NCBI GenBank assembly: GCA_041390465.1
Contig: JAWKPW010000008.1
Location: 1 to 64,000, forward strand
Length of the DNA stretch: 64,000 nucleotides
Direction of reading: 5' to 3'
From: JAABRU01 sp041390465
GTDB taxonomy: Bacteria; Desulfobacterota; Desulfobacteria; Desulfobacterales; Desulfococcaceae
A model generated the notes under the pieces. The model made no database searches. It was given only the letters and a program-made list of their open reading frames with translations, and had not been told where the DNA came from. Numbering within the stretch: position 1 is the first letter of the stretch; every line of letters starts with the position of its first letter. The translations under genes and the position numbers were made by a program. This document shows positions 28,818 to 37,919 of the stretch, piece after piece.

Positions 28818-30769
28818 TTTGTTTCACCTCCGCTTATACTTTTGTTCCGCCGGTACAGGGCATAGATTCCGCCGCCAAGGGCCACCACAAAGACCATGAG
28901 GAAAATATTGATGAATTTGAGCACAGTGCCCAAAGATTCAATATCCGCGCGCAGATTCCGGCGCACTTCCTTGAGTTCCCTGTTGATGCGGATTTTTTCC
29001 TCCTGAAAATTGCGAATTTCCGCTTCCTGTTCCGGACTCATAATCAGTTTCTGGGATGCATCCTTCTGTGTCTCCAACTGCCGGAGTTTCTGATTGGTCT
29101 CTTCCACTTTGCGAATCAGTTCCTGCTCACGGGCCAGCCAGCGTACCTGAGCTTTTTTCTCCAGCTCCTGAACCGTTGTGAAGGGACGTTCAAACTTGCC
29201 TCTGGAGCGGATGCCAATCAAAGCCTCACTGCCCGTGAGCATTTCGCCGGTATTTAAGAGAAAATTCAGGTTGTCATTGAACATGCGGGAAATTTTGAAT
29301 CCCAGAAAATTCTGGTTGCTCACATAGTAATCGTCAAACAGCAGATCCGCATCTCCCACAGCAATGATGGTTGCGGTTTTCTCCCCTTGGGTCAGATGGC
29401 TGGATGCAGCATCTTTGTCCGTTGCGATATCCTCTCCCTCTTTTGCCGGATCTGCTTTGGGTTTGCCTCCGGGAAATGCGGTTTTGAATTTTCCCCGTAT
29501 CCGTGCCACCAGATCATATTTTTCCACACTGGCTTTGAAATCCCGGCGCAGCATCTGGCCGCCTCCGAAACGGGCCTTGAATGCCTCGGTCAGAGCGGAA
29601 TTGGTGCTGGACTGCACCAACGGCGTGTATTCATAGGTGCTGTCGGATTTTTTCACAATGGCTCCGGCCACAGGAAGCAGCATTCCCTCCAACTGTCCGG
29701 TAACGATTTCCTCTTTATTGAAGGCTCCTTCGCTCACGGAAAGCCACATGGGATTTTCCTCCACCTGATTGTTCTGGGTGCGGAGCCGGGTGGGATAGTC
29801 AAAATCCGCGACCACCTTTCCCATGTCCATTTCAATGCCCCACGCGTCAAAAAGTTTTTTCACATTTGACGCATTCATGGGCGGACGTCCGGGCTGAGCT
29901 TCTGTGTCCGATATGCACAGGGGATCAGCAAAAACAATCAGGTTTCCGCCTTTGAGCACATACTGGTCAATGGCATATTCCAGCCCCTCATCCAGTTCTT
30001 TGGGATGAATGAGAACCAGCAGATCCGTATCCGGGGCAATCTCTTTTTCCGAGGGACTGATCTGGCTCACCTCATAGGATTTTTTCAGTTCCTCCACAAA
30101 AAGCCAGGGCTGCATTCCCTGCTGTGGCTGCTGCATGAAACCTGCGGGCGGCTGTCCAAAGATCGGCAGGGAACTGACAATGCTGATCTTTTTCTTTTTG
30201 GAAGACTGCACCCGTGAAATGATCCGGGTGATGTCATATTCCAACTGCTCCTCACGCGTAGGGTCCAGCATGGGAATGGCCTCTTCCTGATCTCCGGACA
30301 GCGCGACCAGACCAAAATACACTTTGTCGCCTGTGGGCAGATTTGCGCCTTCCATGCCGTATTTGTCAGCCCATTCCTCTTCCTCGGAATCGGGTTTGGG
30401 ATTGTAAATTTCCACCTTCACTTTGCCTTTTCCGTAATTTTCATACTCGTTGAGAAAATCGAGCATACGGTTGGCATAGTTTTTGATGTGAACCGGGATG
30501 TTTTCCGCATCCTGACTGTAGTACACCTTGATTGTCACATCCTGTTTCAGATCCGAGAGAATCTGCTTTGATCCCCCAGACAGGGAATAGAGATTGTCCT
30601 CTGTGGCATCCCAGCGGAGATTCACCCCGGCAAACAGGACATTGACCATTACCAGAATCGCAAACACCAGAAGCAGACCGCCCGCGGAGAAAAGCGATTT
30701 TCCCCCCAAAGACGGCGTGCCTTTTGTCTTTTTATCATTCATTTCAGACTCTTTTGCTTTTATTTCCAT
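28814..30769 (-). CDS. GldG-like ABC transporter auxiliary protein
   Basis: A 651-residue protein. An N-terminal helix (GLLLVFAILVMVNVLFAGV) is followed by an extracytoplasmic GldG/ABC-auxiliary domain (RWDATEDNLYSLSGGSKQIL, IKVYYSQDAENIPVHIKNY, FVEELKKSYEV, LIHPKELDEGLEYAIDQYVLKGG), a long coiled coil (about residues 545-615) and a C-terminal membrane helix (FINIFLMVFVVALGGGIYALY). GGAGG precedes the ATG at 30769. In Bacteroidetes GldG belongs to a gliding-motility ABC complex; in other phyla such operons are of unknown substrate. It is coupled to the DUF4340 gene downstream. Confidence 0.88.
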   Translation of the reverse strand: MEIKAKESEMNDKKTKGTPSLGGKSLFSAGGLLLVFAILVMVNVLFAGVNLRWDATEDNLYSLSGGSKQILSDLKQDVTIKVYYSQDAENIPVHIKNYANRMLDFLNEYENYGKGKVKVEIYNPKPDSEEEEWADKYGMEGANLPTGDKVYFGLVALSGDQEEAIPMLDPTREEQLEYDITRIISRVQSSKKKKISIVSSLPIFGQPPAGFMQQPQQGMQPWLFVEELKKSYEVSQISPSEKEIAPDTDLLVLIHPKELDEGLEYAIDQYVLKGGNLIVFADPLCISDTEAQPGRPPMNASNVKKLFDAWGIEMDMGKVVADFDYPTRLRTQNNQVEENPMWLSVSEGAFNKEEIVTGQLEGMLLPVAGAIVKKSDSTYEYTPLVQSSTNSALTEAFKARFGGGQMLRRDFKASVEKYDLVARIRGKFKTAFPGGKPKADPAKEGEDIATDKDAASSHLTQGEKTATIIAVGDADLLFDDYYVSNQNFLGFKISRMFNDNLNFLLNTGEMLTGSEALIGIRSRGKFERPFTTVQELEKKAQVRWLAREQELIRKVEETNQKLRQLETQKDASQKLIMSPEQEAEIRNFQEEKIRINRELKEVRRNLRADIESLGTVLKFINIFLMVFVVALGGGIYALYRRNKSISGGETK

Positions 30770-30830
30770 TTATATCCTCCATACACACGAAGGTTTCAGG
30801 CAATGAAACACTGAACACCTGAAATCCCAA

Positions 30831-31580
30831 TCAGGTTCTCCGGTTTTGAATGACCATGCTGTTGGCAAAGAGCATGAAACAGATTACAGAAAAAAAGTAA
30901 ATCAGATCCCGCAGATCAATGACGCCCCTTTGCAGGGAGACAAAATGGGACAGAAAACTCAGGCTGGAGACAATGTTCACCAGCCACCGGGGCGCCCATC
31001 CCGACAGCACATCCGTGACCGGCGGAAAACCGGCCAGAATGAAAAACAGGCAGATGACCACAGCCACGATAAAACTGACAACCTGGCTCCGGGTCAGAGA
31101 GGAGGTCATGCTTCCCACGCTCAGAAAGGCTCCGGCCATGAGAAAACTGCCCACATATCCGCAGAAAATGGCTCCCATATCCGGATCCCCCAGATACAGG
31201 ACCGTAAAAATCATGGGAAAGGTCAGAAACAAAGCCGCGCCGATAAAAGCCCAAGCAGCCAGAAATTTTCCCAAAATGGCCTCTGTGACCGTCACGGGAA
31301 ACGTCAGAATCAGCTCAATGGTTCCCATCCTGCGCTCCTCTGCCCACAGGCGCATGGCAACTGCGGGAATGAGAAACAGGTAAATCCAGGGATGCCATTC
31401 AAAGAATGCCCGAAGATCAGCCTGTCCGGCCTCAAAAAATTTGCTGATGTTAAAGGTGAAAAAACCGATCAGCAGCAGAAAAATGGCGATAAAGACATAG
31501 GCCACCGGGGAACCGAAGTAACCGGCAATTTCCCTTTTAAATATCGCTTTGATATTGTTGAAAAAAGTTTTAGTGTTCAT
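30831..31580 (-). CDS. ABC transporter permease (GldF-like)
   Basis: A 249-residue polytopic membrane protein with six predicted helices. It has the ABC-2-type signature stretches EIAGYFGSPVAYVFIAIFLLLIGFF, MRLWAEERRMGTIELILTFPVT and an AILGKFLAAWAF helix. The EERRxGTxELLLTxPV motif is typical of GldF-like permeases. It lies between the ATPase and GldG-like genes with short gaps. Confidence 0.9.
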   Translation of the reverse strand: MNTKTFFNNIKAIFKREIAGYFGSPVAYVFIAIFLLLIGFFTFNISKFFEAGQADLRAFFEWHPWIYLFLIPAVAMRLWAEERRMGTIELILTFPVTVTEAILGKFLAAWAFIGAALFLTFPMIFTVLYLGDPDMGAIFCGYVGSFLMAGAFLSVGSMTSSLTRSQVVSFIVAVVICLFFILAGFPPVTDVLSGWAPRWLVNIVSSLSFLSHFVSLQRGVIDLRDLIYFFSVICFMLFANSMVIQNRRT

Positions 31581-31632
31581 ACCTCACCTGTCAGGAGTTT
31601 GAAAATACTGCACAGTTATAACCTGTATGAAA

Positions 31633-32589
31633 TTATGCGGATTGGGTTTTTCCTGCCGGAGATGTGACGGTTCGGAAAACCTCATCCAGCCGTCCCTGTT
31701 CCACAAAAAGGGATTTGATCTTTAAACCGTTTGCAGAAAGAGCGGACATCACATGATCCGCTATGAGAATATCCGGGGATTTGGGGAAAATCCGGGCGTT
31801 GAGACGGTCATCCGCATGTTCAAGAATTTTTGTGTCCTTTACACCTTCCACGCTGCGGATGCAGGAAAGAAAACGCTCCGGATCTGTCTGCTCAAGGGTA
31901 AGGGAAACCGCGCCGTGAAGAGCGGAACGGGTTTTGAGTCCGGATGGCGTGTCATCTGCCACAATTTTTCCGTCTGCAATGATAATGGCTCTGGTGCAGA
32001 CCGCGTCCACCTCATCGAGAATATGGGTGGACAGAACAATGGCCTTTTCCGCGCTCATGTTCCGGATCATGAGCCGGACTTCATGTTTCTGGTTGGGGTC
32101 CAGACCGTCTGTGGGTTCATCCAGAATCAGGTATTCCGGATCATGAATGATGCTCTGGGCAAAACAGACCCTTTGCTTAAATCCTTTGGAAAGGGTGCTG
32201 ACGGTCTGAAATTTTACATCCCGGAGGAAGCACTTTTCAATGACCGCTTCCACCTTTTTTTTCCGATCTGCGCCGGAAAATCCCCGTATTTCGGCACAGA
32301 AATCCAGATAGCCGAAAACCGTCATATCCGGATACACGGGCGCGTTTTCCGGCAGATAGCCAATCTTCTGCCGCGCGGCAATGGGTTCTTCGCCAATGTC
32401 ATGCCCCCCGATGAGCGCTGTTCCGGAACTGGGCGGAATAAAACCGGTAATCATGCGCATGCTGGTGGATTTTCCCGCACCGTTGGGGCCCAGAAAACCG
32501 AGAATCTCCCCTTTCTGCACGGCAAAGGAGACATTGTCCACAGCCTTTTTGTCCCCGAAAAATTTCGTGAGATTCCTGACCTCAATCAT
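31633..32589 (-). CDS. ABC transporter ATP-binding protein (GldA-like)
   Basis: A 318-residue ATPase: Walker A GPNGAGKST (residues 34-42), Q-loop region GYLPENAPVYPDMTV, signature TLSKGFKQRV, Walker B YLILDEPTDGLDP and the H-loop STHILDEV. The C-terminal ~90 residues form the extra domain common to ABC-2-type ATPases. It is the first gene of the four-gene minus-strand operon. GAGAGG lies upstream of the start at a rather long spacing. Confidence 0.93.
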   Translation of the reverse strand: MIEVRNLTKFFGDKKAVDNVSFAVQKGEILGFLGPNGAGKSTSMRMITGFIPPSSGTALIGGHDIGEEPIAARQKIGYLPENAPVYPDMTVFGYLDFCAEIRGFSGADRKKKVEAVIEKCFLRDVKFQTVSTLSKGFKQRVCFAQSIIHDPEYLILDEPTDGLDPNQKHEVRLMIRNMSAEKAIVLSTHILDEVDAVCTRAIIIADGKIVADDTPSGLKTRSALHGAVSLTLEQTDPERFLSCIRSVEGVKDTKILEHADDRLNARIFPKSPDILIADHVMSALSANGLKIKSLFVEQGRLDEVFRTVTSPAGKTQSA

Positions 32590-32964
32590 TGTAAATCCAA
32601 CCTCTCATTATAATTGATAAAATATGATAAAACTCATCCATGCGGATATGTCCGCATACAAAAAAAATCTGTCAAAAAATGATTATGCTTTCCATTTTGT
32701 CAAGGGGGAGAGAGCCTGTTCCGCGTCTGAACAGCAGCGGATGAACCGGTCCCCAAATATTTTTGCGGAGTCACCTTATTTGTCTGAAAAGATGAATTCT
32801 GTGATTCAAAGAGGTTGGTGGTTTCCGCGTTTGCAGGCAACCGGGGTTTGCACATCTCCGGGGTGTATCAATACTTGACACATTGAACAATTTCAGATAT
32901 GGAAACCGGGCATTGGAAAGGGATTCACAAAATTCACCACTATAACTCCAGGAGGTAAAGAAGC
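32590..32964. other. Divergent intergenic region
   Basis: The leader between the minus-strand ABC operon and the plus-strand 111-aa gene. It holds a short palindrome TGCGGATATGTCCGCA at about 32640. The 84-codon open frame inside (32624-32878) has no ribosome site or family features and is not called. Confidence 0.5.
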
Positions 32965-33300
32965 ATGGCAGATTTTTACATCAATGTATTTGTGGATGAG
33001 GAAAGAACCAAGAAACTGCAGGAACTCGGGCTGGCCGAAAATATCAAAGATATTGACGGAAAAAAAGGCTTTCAGGTCGGAATGACCGCAAAGGATCAGA
33101 AAAAACTGGTAAAAGGCTTTCCCGGACTGACGTTTGATGCATCCAATGCCTGTGTGCTTCCCGCAGATGGAGACAAAACGCTTTTTGACATCGTCTGCAA
33201 TCTGAAATCTGTGGATGTCATGAAGTTTGCCATCACCAAACTCTACAATCCCCTGAAAGGGAAGGATGTGTTTGGAAGAGGCACGGGCGGCGGACGCTAA
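32965..33300 (+). CDS. Hypothetical protein (111 aa)
   Basis: A 111-residue soluble protein beginning MADFYINVFVDEERTKKLQELGL, alternating charged helices and short strands, and ending in a Gly/Arg tail (FGRGTGGGR). An excellent AGGAGG site precedes the ATG and a clean terminator follows at 33375, so it is probably a well-expressed monocistronic gene. No family recognised. Confidence 0.75.
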   Translation: MADFYINVFVDEERTKKLQELGLAENIKDIDGKKGFQVGMTAKDQKKLVKGFPGLTFDASNACVLPADGDKTLFDIVCNLKSVDVMKFAITKLYNPLKGKDVFGRGTGGGR

Positions 33301-33374
33301 GAACAGGGTTCTGGCTGTTTTTCGGATCTGGCAATTCTCTGCATAATTCCTGCGGCCGGACGGAAAAAAAGAAA

Positions 33375-33412
33375 GGGAGCGAAATTCTCATATTCGCTCC
33401 CTTATTATTTTT
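33375..33412 (+). terminator. Rho-independent terminator
   Basis: A 9-bp stem GGGAGCGAA / TTCGCTCCC with a 9-nt loop, followed by a T-rich tract. It ends the 111-aa gene just before the tetR-type promoter. Confidence 0.75.
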
Positions 33413-33415
33413 GTG

Positions 33416-33444
33416 TTGACAAAAATATACCGACTGGTATATTT
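33416..33444 (+). promoter_or_regulatory. TetR-family promoter with palindromic operator
   Basis: TTGACA (33416-33421), a 16-bp spacer and TATATT (33438-33443) form a sigma-70-type promoter. A 9+4+9 palindrome, AAATATACC-GACT-GGTATATTT (33423-33444), covers the spacer and -10 box and ends 7 bp before the regulator's ATG. This is the expected layout for autorepression; binding is inference. Confidence 0.75.
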
Positions 33445-33451
33445 GCTTCCC

Positions 33452-34066
33452 ATGAAAGATCAGACACCCATCAGCAAATCTGAGCAGACCCGGCAGTTCA
33501 TCATTGAAAAGTCTGCCCCGATTTTCAACAAAAAGGGTTATGCCGGAACCTCCCTGTCCGATATTACTGCTGCCACCGGTCTGACCAAAGGCAGCATCTA
33601 CGGGAATTTCAGAAATAAGGATGAAGTTGCGGTCTGTGCGTTTGAGCATAATGTGGCCTTCATCCGCAAATACCTGCGCGGGGAAATGGAAGGGCAGAAG
33701 CGTCATTCAGACAAACTGCTGGTTTATCCCAGGGCCTTCCGCAGGATGTACAAAGAAATGCTGTCCAAAGGCGGATGTCCGATCCTGAACACGGTCACGG
33801 AAGCCGATGACACGCATCCGGTTTTGCACCGGCTCGCGGTGGAGACCATACAGTCATGGAAAAAGGGCATTATTTCTCTTGTGGAAAGCGGCAAGCAGGC
33901 CGGAAGCATAAAATCCGGCACAGATGCGCAGGCAGTCGCGGAAATCATGATTTCCCTGCTGGAAGGCGGAACCCTGATGGCCAAAGCCACAGGAGAGGAA
34001 AGTTATCTGCTCAACGCGATTGATCATACAGAACATCTGATTGAAAGCATCACGTTTCGCGGATGA
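33452..34066 (+). CDS. TetR/AcrR family transcriptional regulator
   Basis: A 204-residue regulator. The N-terminal helix-turn-helix is clear (SEQTRQFIIEKSAPIF, GYAGTSLSDITAATGLTKGSIYGNFRNKDEV). The C-terminal ligand domain is of the type common in fatty-acid and xenobiotic regulators. The start at 33452 is chosen because the frame before it overlaps its own promoter. It lies beside a hotdog thioesterase and the 4Fe-4S/hydrolase/acyl-CoA genes, so control of an acyl-CoA pathway is a reasonable inference. Confidence 0.9.
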   Translation: MKDQTPISKSEQTRQFIIEKSAPIFNKKGYAGTSLSDITAATGLTKGSIYGNFRNKDEVAVCAFEHNVAFIRKYLRGEMEGQKRHSDKLLVYPRAFRRMYKEMLSKGGCPILNTVTEADDTHPVLHRLAVETIQSWKKGIISLVESGKQAGSIKSGTDAQAVAEIMISLLEGGTLMAKATGEESYLLNAIDHTEHLIESITFRG

Positions 34067-34123
34067 TTTTTTTGTGCTGAACTGTATACTTGGGCGGCAT
34101 GGCAAATTCCTGTATGAATTTTA

Positions 34124-34159
34124 TAAAAAAACCGGATTTTTTCGAAAAATCCGGTTTTT
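34124..34159. repeat. AACCGGAT dispersed palindrome
   Basis: A copy between the TetR and thioesterase genes, with the short loop TCG. Confidence 0.85.
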
Positions 34160-34213
34160 GAACTACTTGATTGTTCAAGGAAAACCCATCTTTTAAGATG
34201 AAGGGAAGGCAAC

Positions 34214-34639
34214 ATGGGAATCTGGTTTGTAAAACCTGAAAAGGAAAAGGCAGCAGACATAATATCCAATACAATGGTGGCGCATCTGGGAATTGCATTC
34301 ACCGAGGTGGGCGAGGATTATATCAAAGCTTCCATGCCGGTGGATCACCGCACCCATCAGCCCATGGGGATTCTGCATGGCGGAGCCTCGGTTGCTCTGG
34401 CTGAAACTTTGGCAAGTTTTGCCGCGAACTGCTGCGTTGATATGGCAAAATATTACTGTGTGGGACTGGAAATCAATGCCAACCATGTTCGATCCGTGCG
34501 CACCGGAAACGTCATCGGATGCGCCAGTCCTGTGCATATGGGCAGAACAACGCAGATATGGGAAGTGCGCATTCACGATGAGGAAGATCACTTAATCTGC
34601 ATATCCAGAGTGACAATGGCTGTGCTGGCGCATAAATGA
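34214..34639 (+). CDS. PaaI/YbdB-type hotdog-fold acyl-CoA thioesterase
   Basis: A 141-residue single-hotdog protein: MVAHLGIAFTEVGEDYIKASMPV, the catalytic-loop HGGASVALAETLAS segment (here preceded by GIL, as in PaaI-type enzymes), LEINANHVRSVRTGNVIG and VRIHDEEDHLICISRVTMAVL. It should hydrolyse aromatic or medium acyl-CoA thioesters and may free CoA from dead-end products. A GAAGG site precedes the start. Confidence 0.9.
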   Translation: MGIWFVKPEKEKAADIISNTMVAHLGIAFTEVGEDYIKASMPVDHRTHQPMGILHGGASVALAETLASFAANCCVDMAKYYCVGLEINANHVRSVRTGNVIGCASPVHMGRTTQIWEVRIHDEEDHLICISRVTMAVLAHK

Positions 34640-34726
34640 TGATTGATAAATTATGAATTATGAATTGTATATCGTTACTTAAAACATTTAGGTTATGCTG
34701 CAATCAACCTGATATAAATTAAATCA

Positions 34727-34795
34727 GCCACGAATGACACGAATCTGCACGAATTGAACAAACCATAATTCGTGTAAATTTGTGTAATTCGTGGC
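34727..34795. repeat. GCCACGAAT inverted repeat
   Basis: Arms built from GCCACGAATGACACGAATC and its approximate complement (cgtgtaaatttgtgtaattcgtggc). Single arms of the same sequence appear at about 27102-27121 and 62623-62643. A small dispersed palindromic repeat. Confidence 0.6.
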
Positions 34796-34904
34796 TGCAC
34801 CATTAAATCTTATTAGTAATGGTATAACTGTATGGATTATCAAAAAAATTCACAATTTACAGTTTGATATTAACAATTAACCATTTAACATCAAAGGAAA
34901 ACAC

Positions 34905-35963
34905 ATGGCTGACGTCTATCAGAAACTGGCAAAGCATCTGGACAATCTTCCCGCAGGATTTCCGCCTACGGAAAGCGGTGTGGAACTGCGGATACTCAAA
35001 CGGCTTTTTACTCCGGAAGAGGCGGAAATCGCATCCGGTCTGATGATGCTTCCGGAACCTGCCGGGGCCATTGCCGCGCGGCTGGGCAAAGAGGAAAAAG
35101 AACTGGCTCCCATGCTGGAAAGCATGTCCAAAAAAGGACTGATTTTCCGGCATACCAAAGATGGCGTGACCACTTACATGGCTGCGCAGTTTGTGGTGGG
35201 AATCTGGGAATATCATCTCAATGATCTGGACAAAGATCTGATCCGGGATGTGAATGAATATCTGCCCATTCTGATGAAAGAACGGGTGCTGAAGCAGAAA
35301 ACCAAACAGTTGCGGGTGGTTCCGGTTTCCAAAAGCCTGAAAGCCGAAATGAACATCATGCCCTATGATGTGGCTGAGGAAATCATCAGAAAACAGAAAA
35401 AGATTCTGGTCGCGCCCTGCATCTGCCGCAGAGAGCATGAAATGGTGGGCAAAGGCTGCGGCAAGCCCATGGAAACCTGTCTGGTTTTCGGGATCGGCGC
35501 ACAGTTTTATCAGGAGAACGGGCTGGGACGTTATATTTCGCAGGATGAGGCGCTGAATGTGCTGAAAACCGGGCTGGAAGCCGGGCTGGTGCTGCAGCCG
35601 GGAAATGCCCAGAAACCCGCGAATATCTGCCTGTGCTGCGGGTGCTGCTGTCAGGTGCTGAAAAACCTGAAAAAATTTGACAGTCCTGCCAAAGCCATCA
35701 ATTCCAATTATTATGCAGTGGTGGATGCGGAAAACTGCACAGCTTGCGAAACCTGTGCGGAACGGTGTCAGATGGATGCCATTACCGTGGAGGATGTGGC
35801 CAAAGTCAATGTGGATCGCTGCATCGGCTGCGGTCTGTGTGTCACGCACTGCCCGACTGATGCCATTTCCCTGCATCAGAAGGAAACCCAGGAACAGTAC
35901 ATACCGCCCAAGAATCTGTTTGAAACCTATATGACCATGGCACAGGAAAGAGGACTAATTTAA
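34905..35963 (+). CDS. Winged-helix/4Fe-4S dicluster ferredoxin-type protein, second copy
   Basis: A 352-residue paralogue of the protein at 141-1196: the same N-terminal LFTPEEAE winged-helix region and the same Cys layout: CICRREH with distal cysteines, a dense CLCCGCCC cluster, and two ferredoxin motifs (CTACETCAERC and CIGCGLCVTHC). AAAGGAA precedes the start. The stop is immediately followed by the ATG of the hydrolase gene, so they form an operon. An electron-transfer or redox-responsive function is inferred. Confidence 0.88.
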   Translation: MADVYQKLAKHLDNLPAGFPPTESGVELRILKRLFTPEEAEIASGLMMLPEPAGAIAARLGKEEKELAPMLESMSKKGLIFRHTKDGVTTYMAAQFVVGIWEYHLNDLDKDLIRDVNEYLPILMKERVLKQKTKQLRVVPVSKSLKAEMNIMPYDVAEEIIRKQKKILVAPCICRREHEMVGKGCGKPMETCLVFGIGAQFYQENGLGRYISQDEALNVLKTGLEAGLVLQPGNAQKPANICLCCGCCCQVLKNLKKFDSPAKAINSNYYAVVDAENCTACETCAERCQMDAITVEDVAKVNVDRCIGCGLCVTHCPTDAISLHQKETQEQYIPPKNLFETYMTMAQERGLI

Positions 35964-36918
35964 ATGATGAGCCTGATTTCCGTTCTGCTTCTGCTGTATG
36001 CAGTGCTTTCCATTGCTTTCACTTATATGGTTCACCGCCTGCCCCGGAGACCGGTCAAAGAAAAACCGGACTGGGGCAGAGTGACAGACACAAAAATTCC
36101 CTCGGTGGATGGCGGATTTCTGGAAGTATGGCGCATTGAACCTCAGGGGACCTTTCAAAGGGAATTGTGGTGCTGGCACCTGGCTGGGGCAAAACCGGGA
36201 TCGCATGATCAACCGTGCCAGACTTTTCGGACAGTGGGGATACACCACTGTGATTCACAGCGCAAGGGATCACGGAAACTCATCCCGTTTCCGCATGATG
36301 AGCGGTCTCCCGCTTTGCTGAGGAACGCAGAGGAAAGCGTTCTGCGCTGGGTCGGAGAACCGGTGATTCTGTACGGACATTCCTGGAGCAGCAGGTGCGA
36401 TTATTGCGGCTTTCCGTCAGTCCCATCTGGTGAAACTGCTTTGGAGAAGGCTGTTATGCGGACATTAAACCTTCGCTTGTCAGTCTGTACAAATCTTTCA
36501 ACAGATATTTTGGCATGATCTTCGGGCGCACCATTGTGTTCTGGCTGGACAAAGTGCTGTACAGCAAAGAAATGACTGCGCTGAGTCCCGGAAATCTTGC
36601 GCCGTGCATCAAGTTCAGTCATGCTGATTCACGGGGAAAAGGATGAAACCTTTCCTCCGGAGTTTGCCCAAAAAAGCTGGCGGAGATTTCCGGGCCAGAG
36701 TGCGGAAATATGGATAGCCAAAGGCGGGGCACAGTGACAACTCTTTTCAGACCGGATATGCTCAGGCAGTTCATGCTTTTCTGGAAAGAAAACATAGAGA
36801 TTCTCTCCAGCCCAGAGGATCAAATCCATTGGCCGGGACAGTGCTTAACCTGAAAGAACGCAAAATTTTCAAAGAGATTTCAGAGTGTAAGGCAAAAGTT
36901 GGCGTGAGTTCCACATAA
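35964..36918 (+). pseudogene. Membrane-anchored alpha/beta hydrolase, frameshifted
   Basis: It starts directly after the 4Fe-4S gene with a membrane helix (LISVLLLLYAVLSIAFTYMV). Frame-hopping then gives GIVVLAPGW, RARLFGQWGYTTVIHSARDHGNSS, a nucleophile-elbow region around VILYGHS, VMLIHGEKDETFPPEF and GHSD near the end, i.e. an alpha/beta hydrolase of about 300 residues. Frameshifts occur from about 36150. The final frame remains open to TAA at 36916-36918. A decayed gene or a consensus-error patch. Confidence 0.65.
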
Positions 36919-36948
36919 GCTTCCCATAGCTGGTGTTTTGTCAATACA

Positions 36949-36980
36949 GAAAAACCGGATTTTCGGAAAATCCGGTTTTT
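36949..36980. repeat. AACCGGAT dispersed palindrome
   Basis: A short-armed copy (AAAAACCGGATTTT-CGG-AAAATCCGGTTTTT). Confidence 0.8.
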
Positions 36981-37049
36981 AAATACACGGAACATATCCG
37001 TTTGGATTATTTATCTGAAATCTGAATTACTCATCTCACAGGGAGAAAA

Positions 37050-37801
37050 CCGCTGCAATACAGCTTATCCTTTACGAAACGGTGGAAACAGGCATCGGCC
37101 TGCTGACTCTCAACCGTCCCAAATCCTACAATGCGGTCAGTTTTTTCAGATGATGGAGGGACTGGAGCATTTCTGGCAGGAACGGCTTTATGATCTTGAC
37201 ACTGTTGTGATTCTTCTGAAAGACTGGCGGCGAAAGGGATTCTGTGCGGGATTGGATATGAAGGATGCAGAAATTCGCGCCGGAAATGAGTGTGCCGGGG
37301 TCTACCGCTTTCAGGCACGGCTGGCACGTCTGAATCTGGCCATGCGCCGTGCGCCCCAGCCATTATCTGCATGGTTCTGTGCGGCTGCGGGCGAGTTCAG
37401 TTTGCCCTGTCCTCGGATATTCGCATCATCAGCCGGATGCGTTTTTCTGCGGCTTATATCAATATCGGACTCGGCGAAAACGGATATGTCATGCAGTTAT
37501 TTCTTCCCCGCATGATTGGCGGGCAAGAACATGAATTCGCCGCACCAGCGATTTCATGACAGCAGAAGGCCATGAATCTGGGACTGGTCGGCTGCATTGC
37601 ACCGAGGGGAAAAACTCATGGATACTGCAAATGGGAATACGCCTGCGCGCAAAACAGTTTGTCAAAAATCATATGGGACTGCGCCTGACCAAAGAGGCTG
37701 TGAACATGAACATTGGCGCGGGCGGGCTGGAGCAGGCACTTAACATAGAAGACCGGAACCAGACCCTGCTGTCAATTGGGCAGTATGTCAAGAAAATATA
37801 A
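37050..37801 (+). pseudogene. Enoyl-CoA hydratase/isomerase, frameshifted
   Basis: Successive frames give ETGIGLLTLNRPKSYNAV, TVVILLKD, GFCAGLDMKDAE, a broken oxyanion loop around ICMV-CGAAAGGQFSFALSSDIRI, and the C-terminal GLRLTKEAVNMNIGAGGLEQALNIEDRNQ, which is typical of crotonase-family hydratases. The original start codon appears lost or mis-sequenced (AGGGAGAAAACCGC just upstream). Four or more indels. Confidence 0.65.
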
Positions 37802-37919
37802 ATGACATAGGAGTTATGCGATTGACCGGATAAACCCTGGGGTTTTGAAAACCAGCAGGGTTTGGAGCAGTTTATTCTGATACAGGCACTTTAATTCGCA
37901 TTATTTAAAGGATAATCCA

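Noticed and set aside
32624..32878. 84-codon frame in the divergent intergenic region
   Set aside because: No Shine-Dalgarno site, no recognisable domain, and it crosses the expected promoter region.
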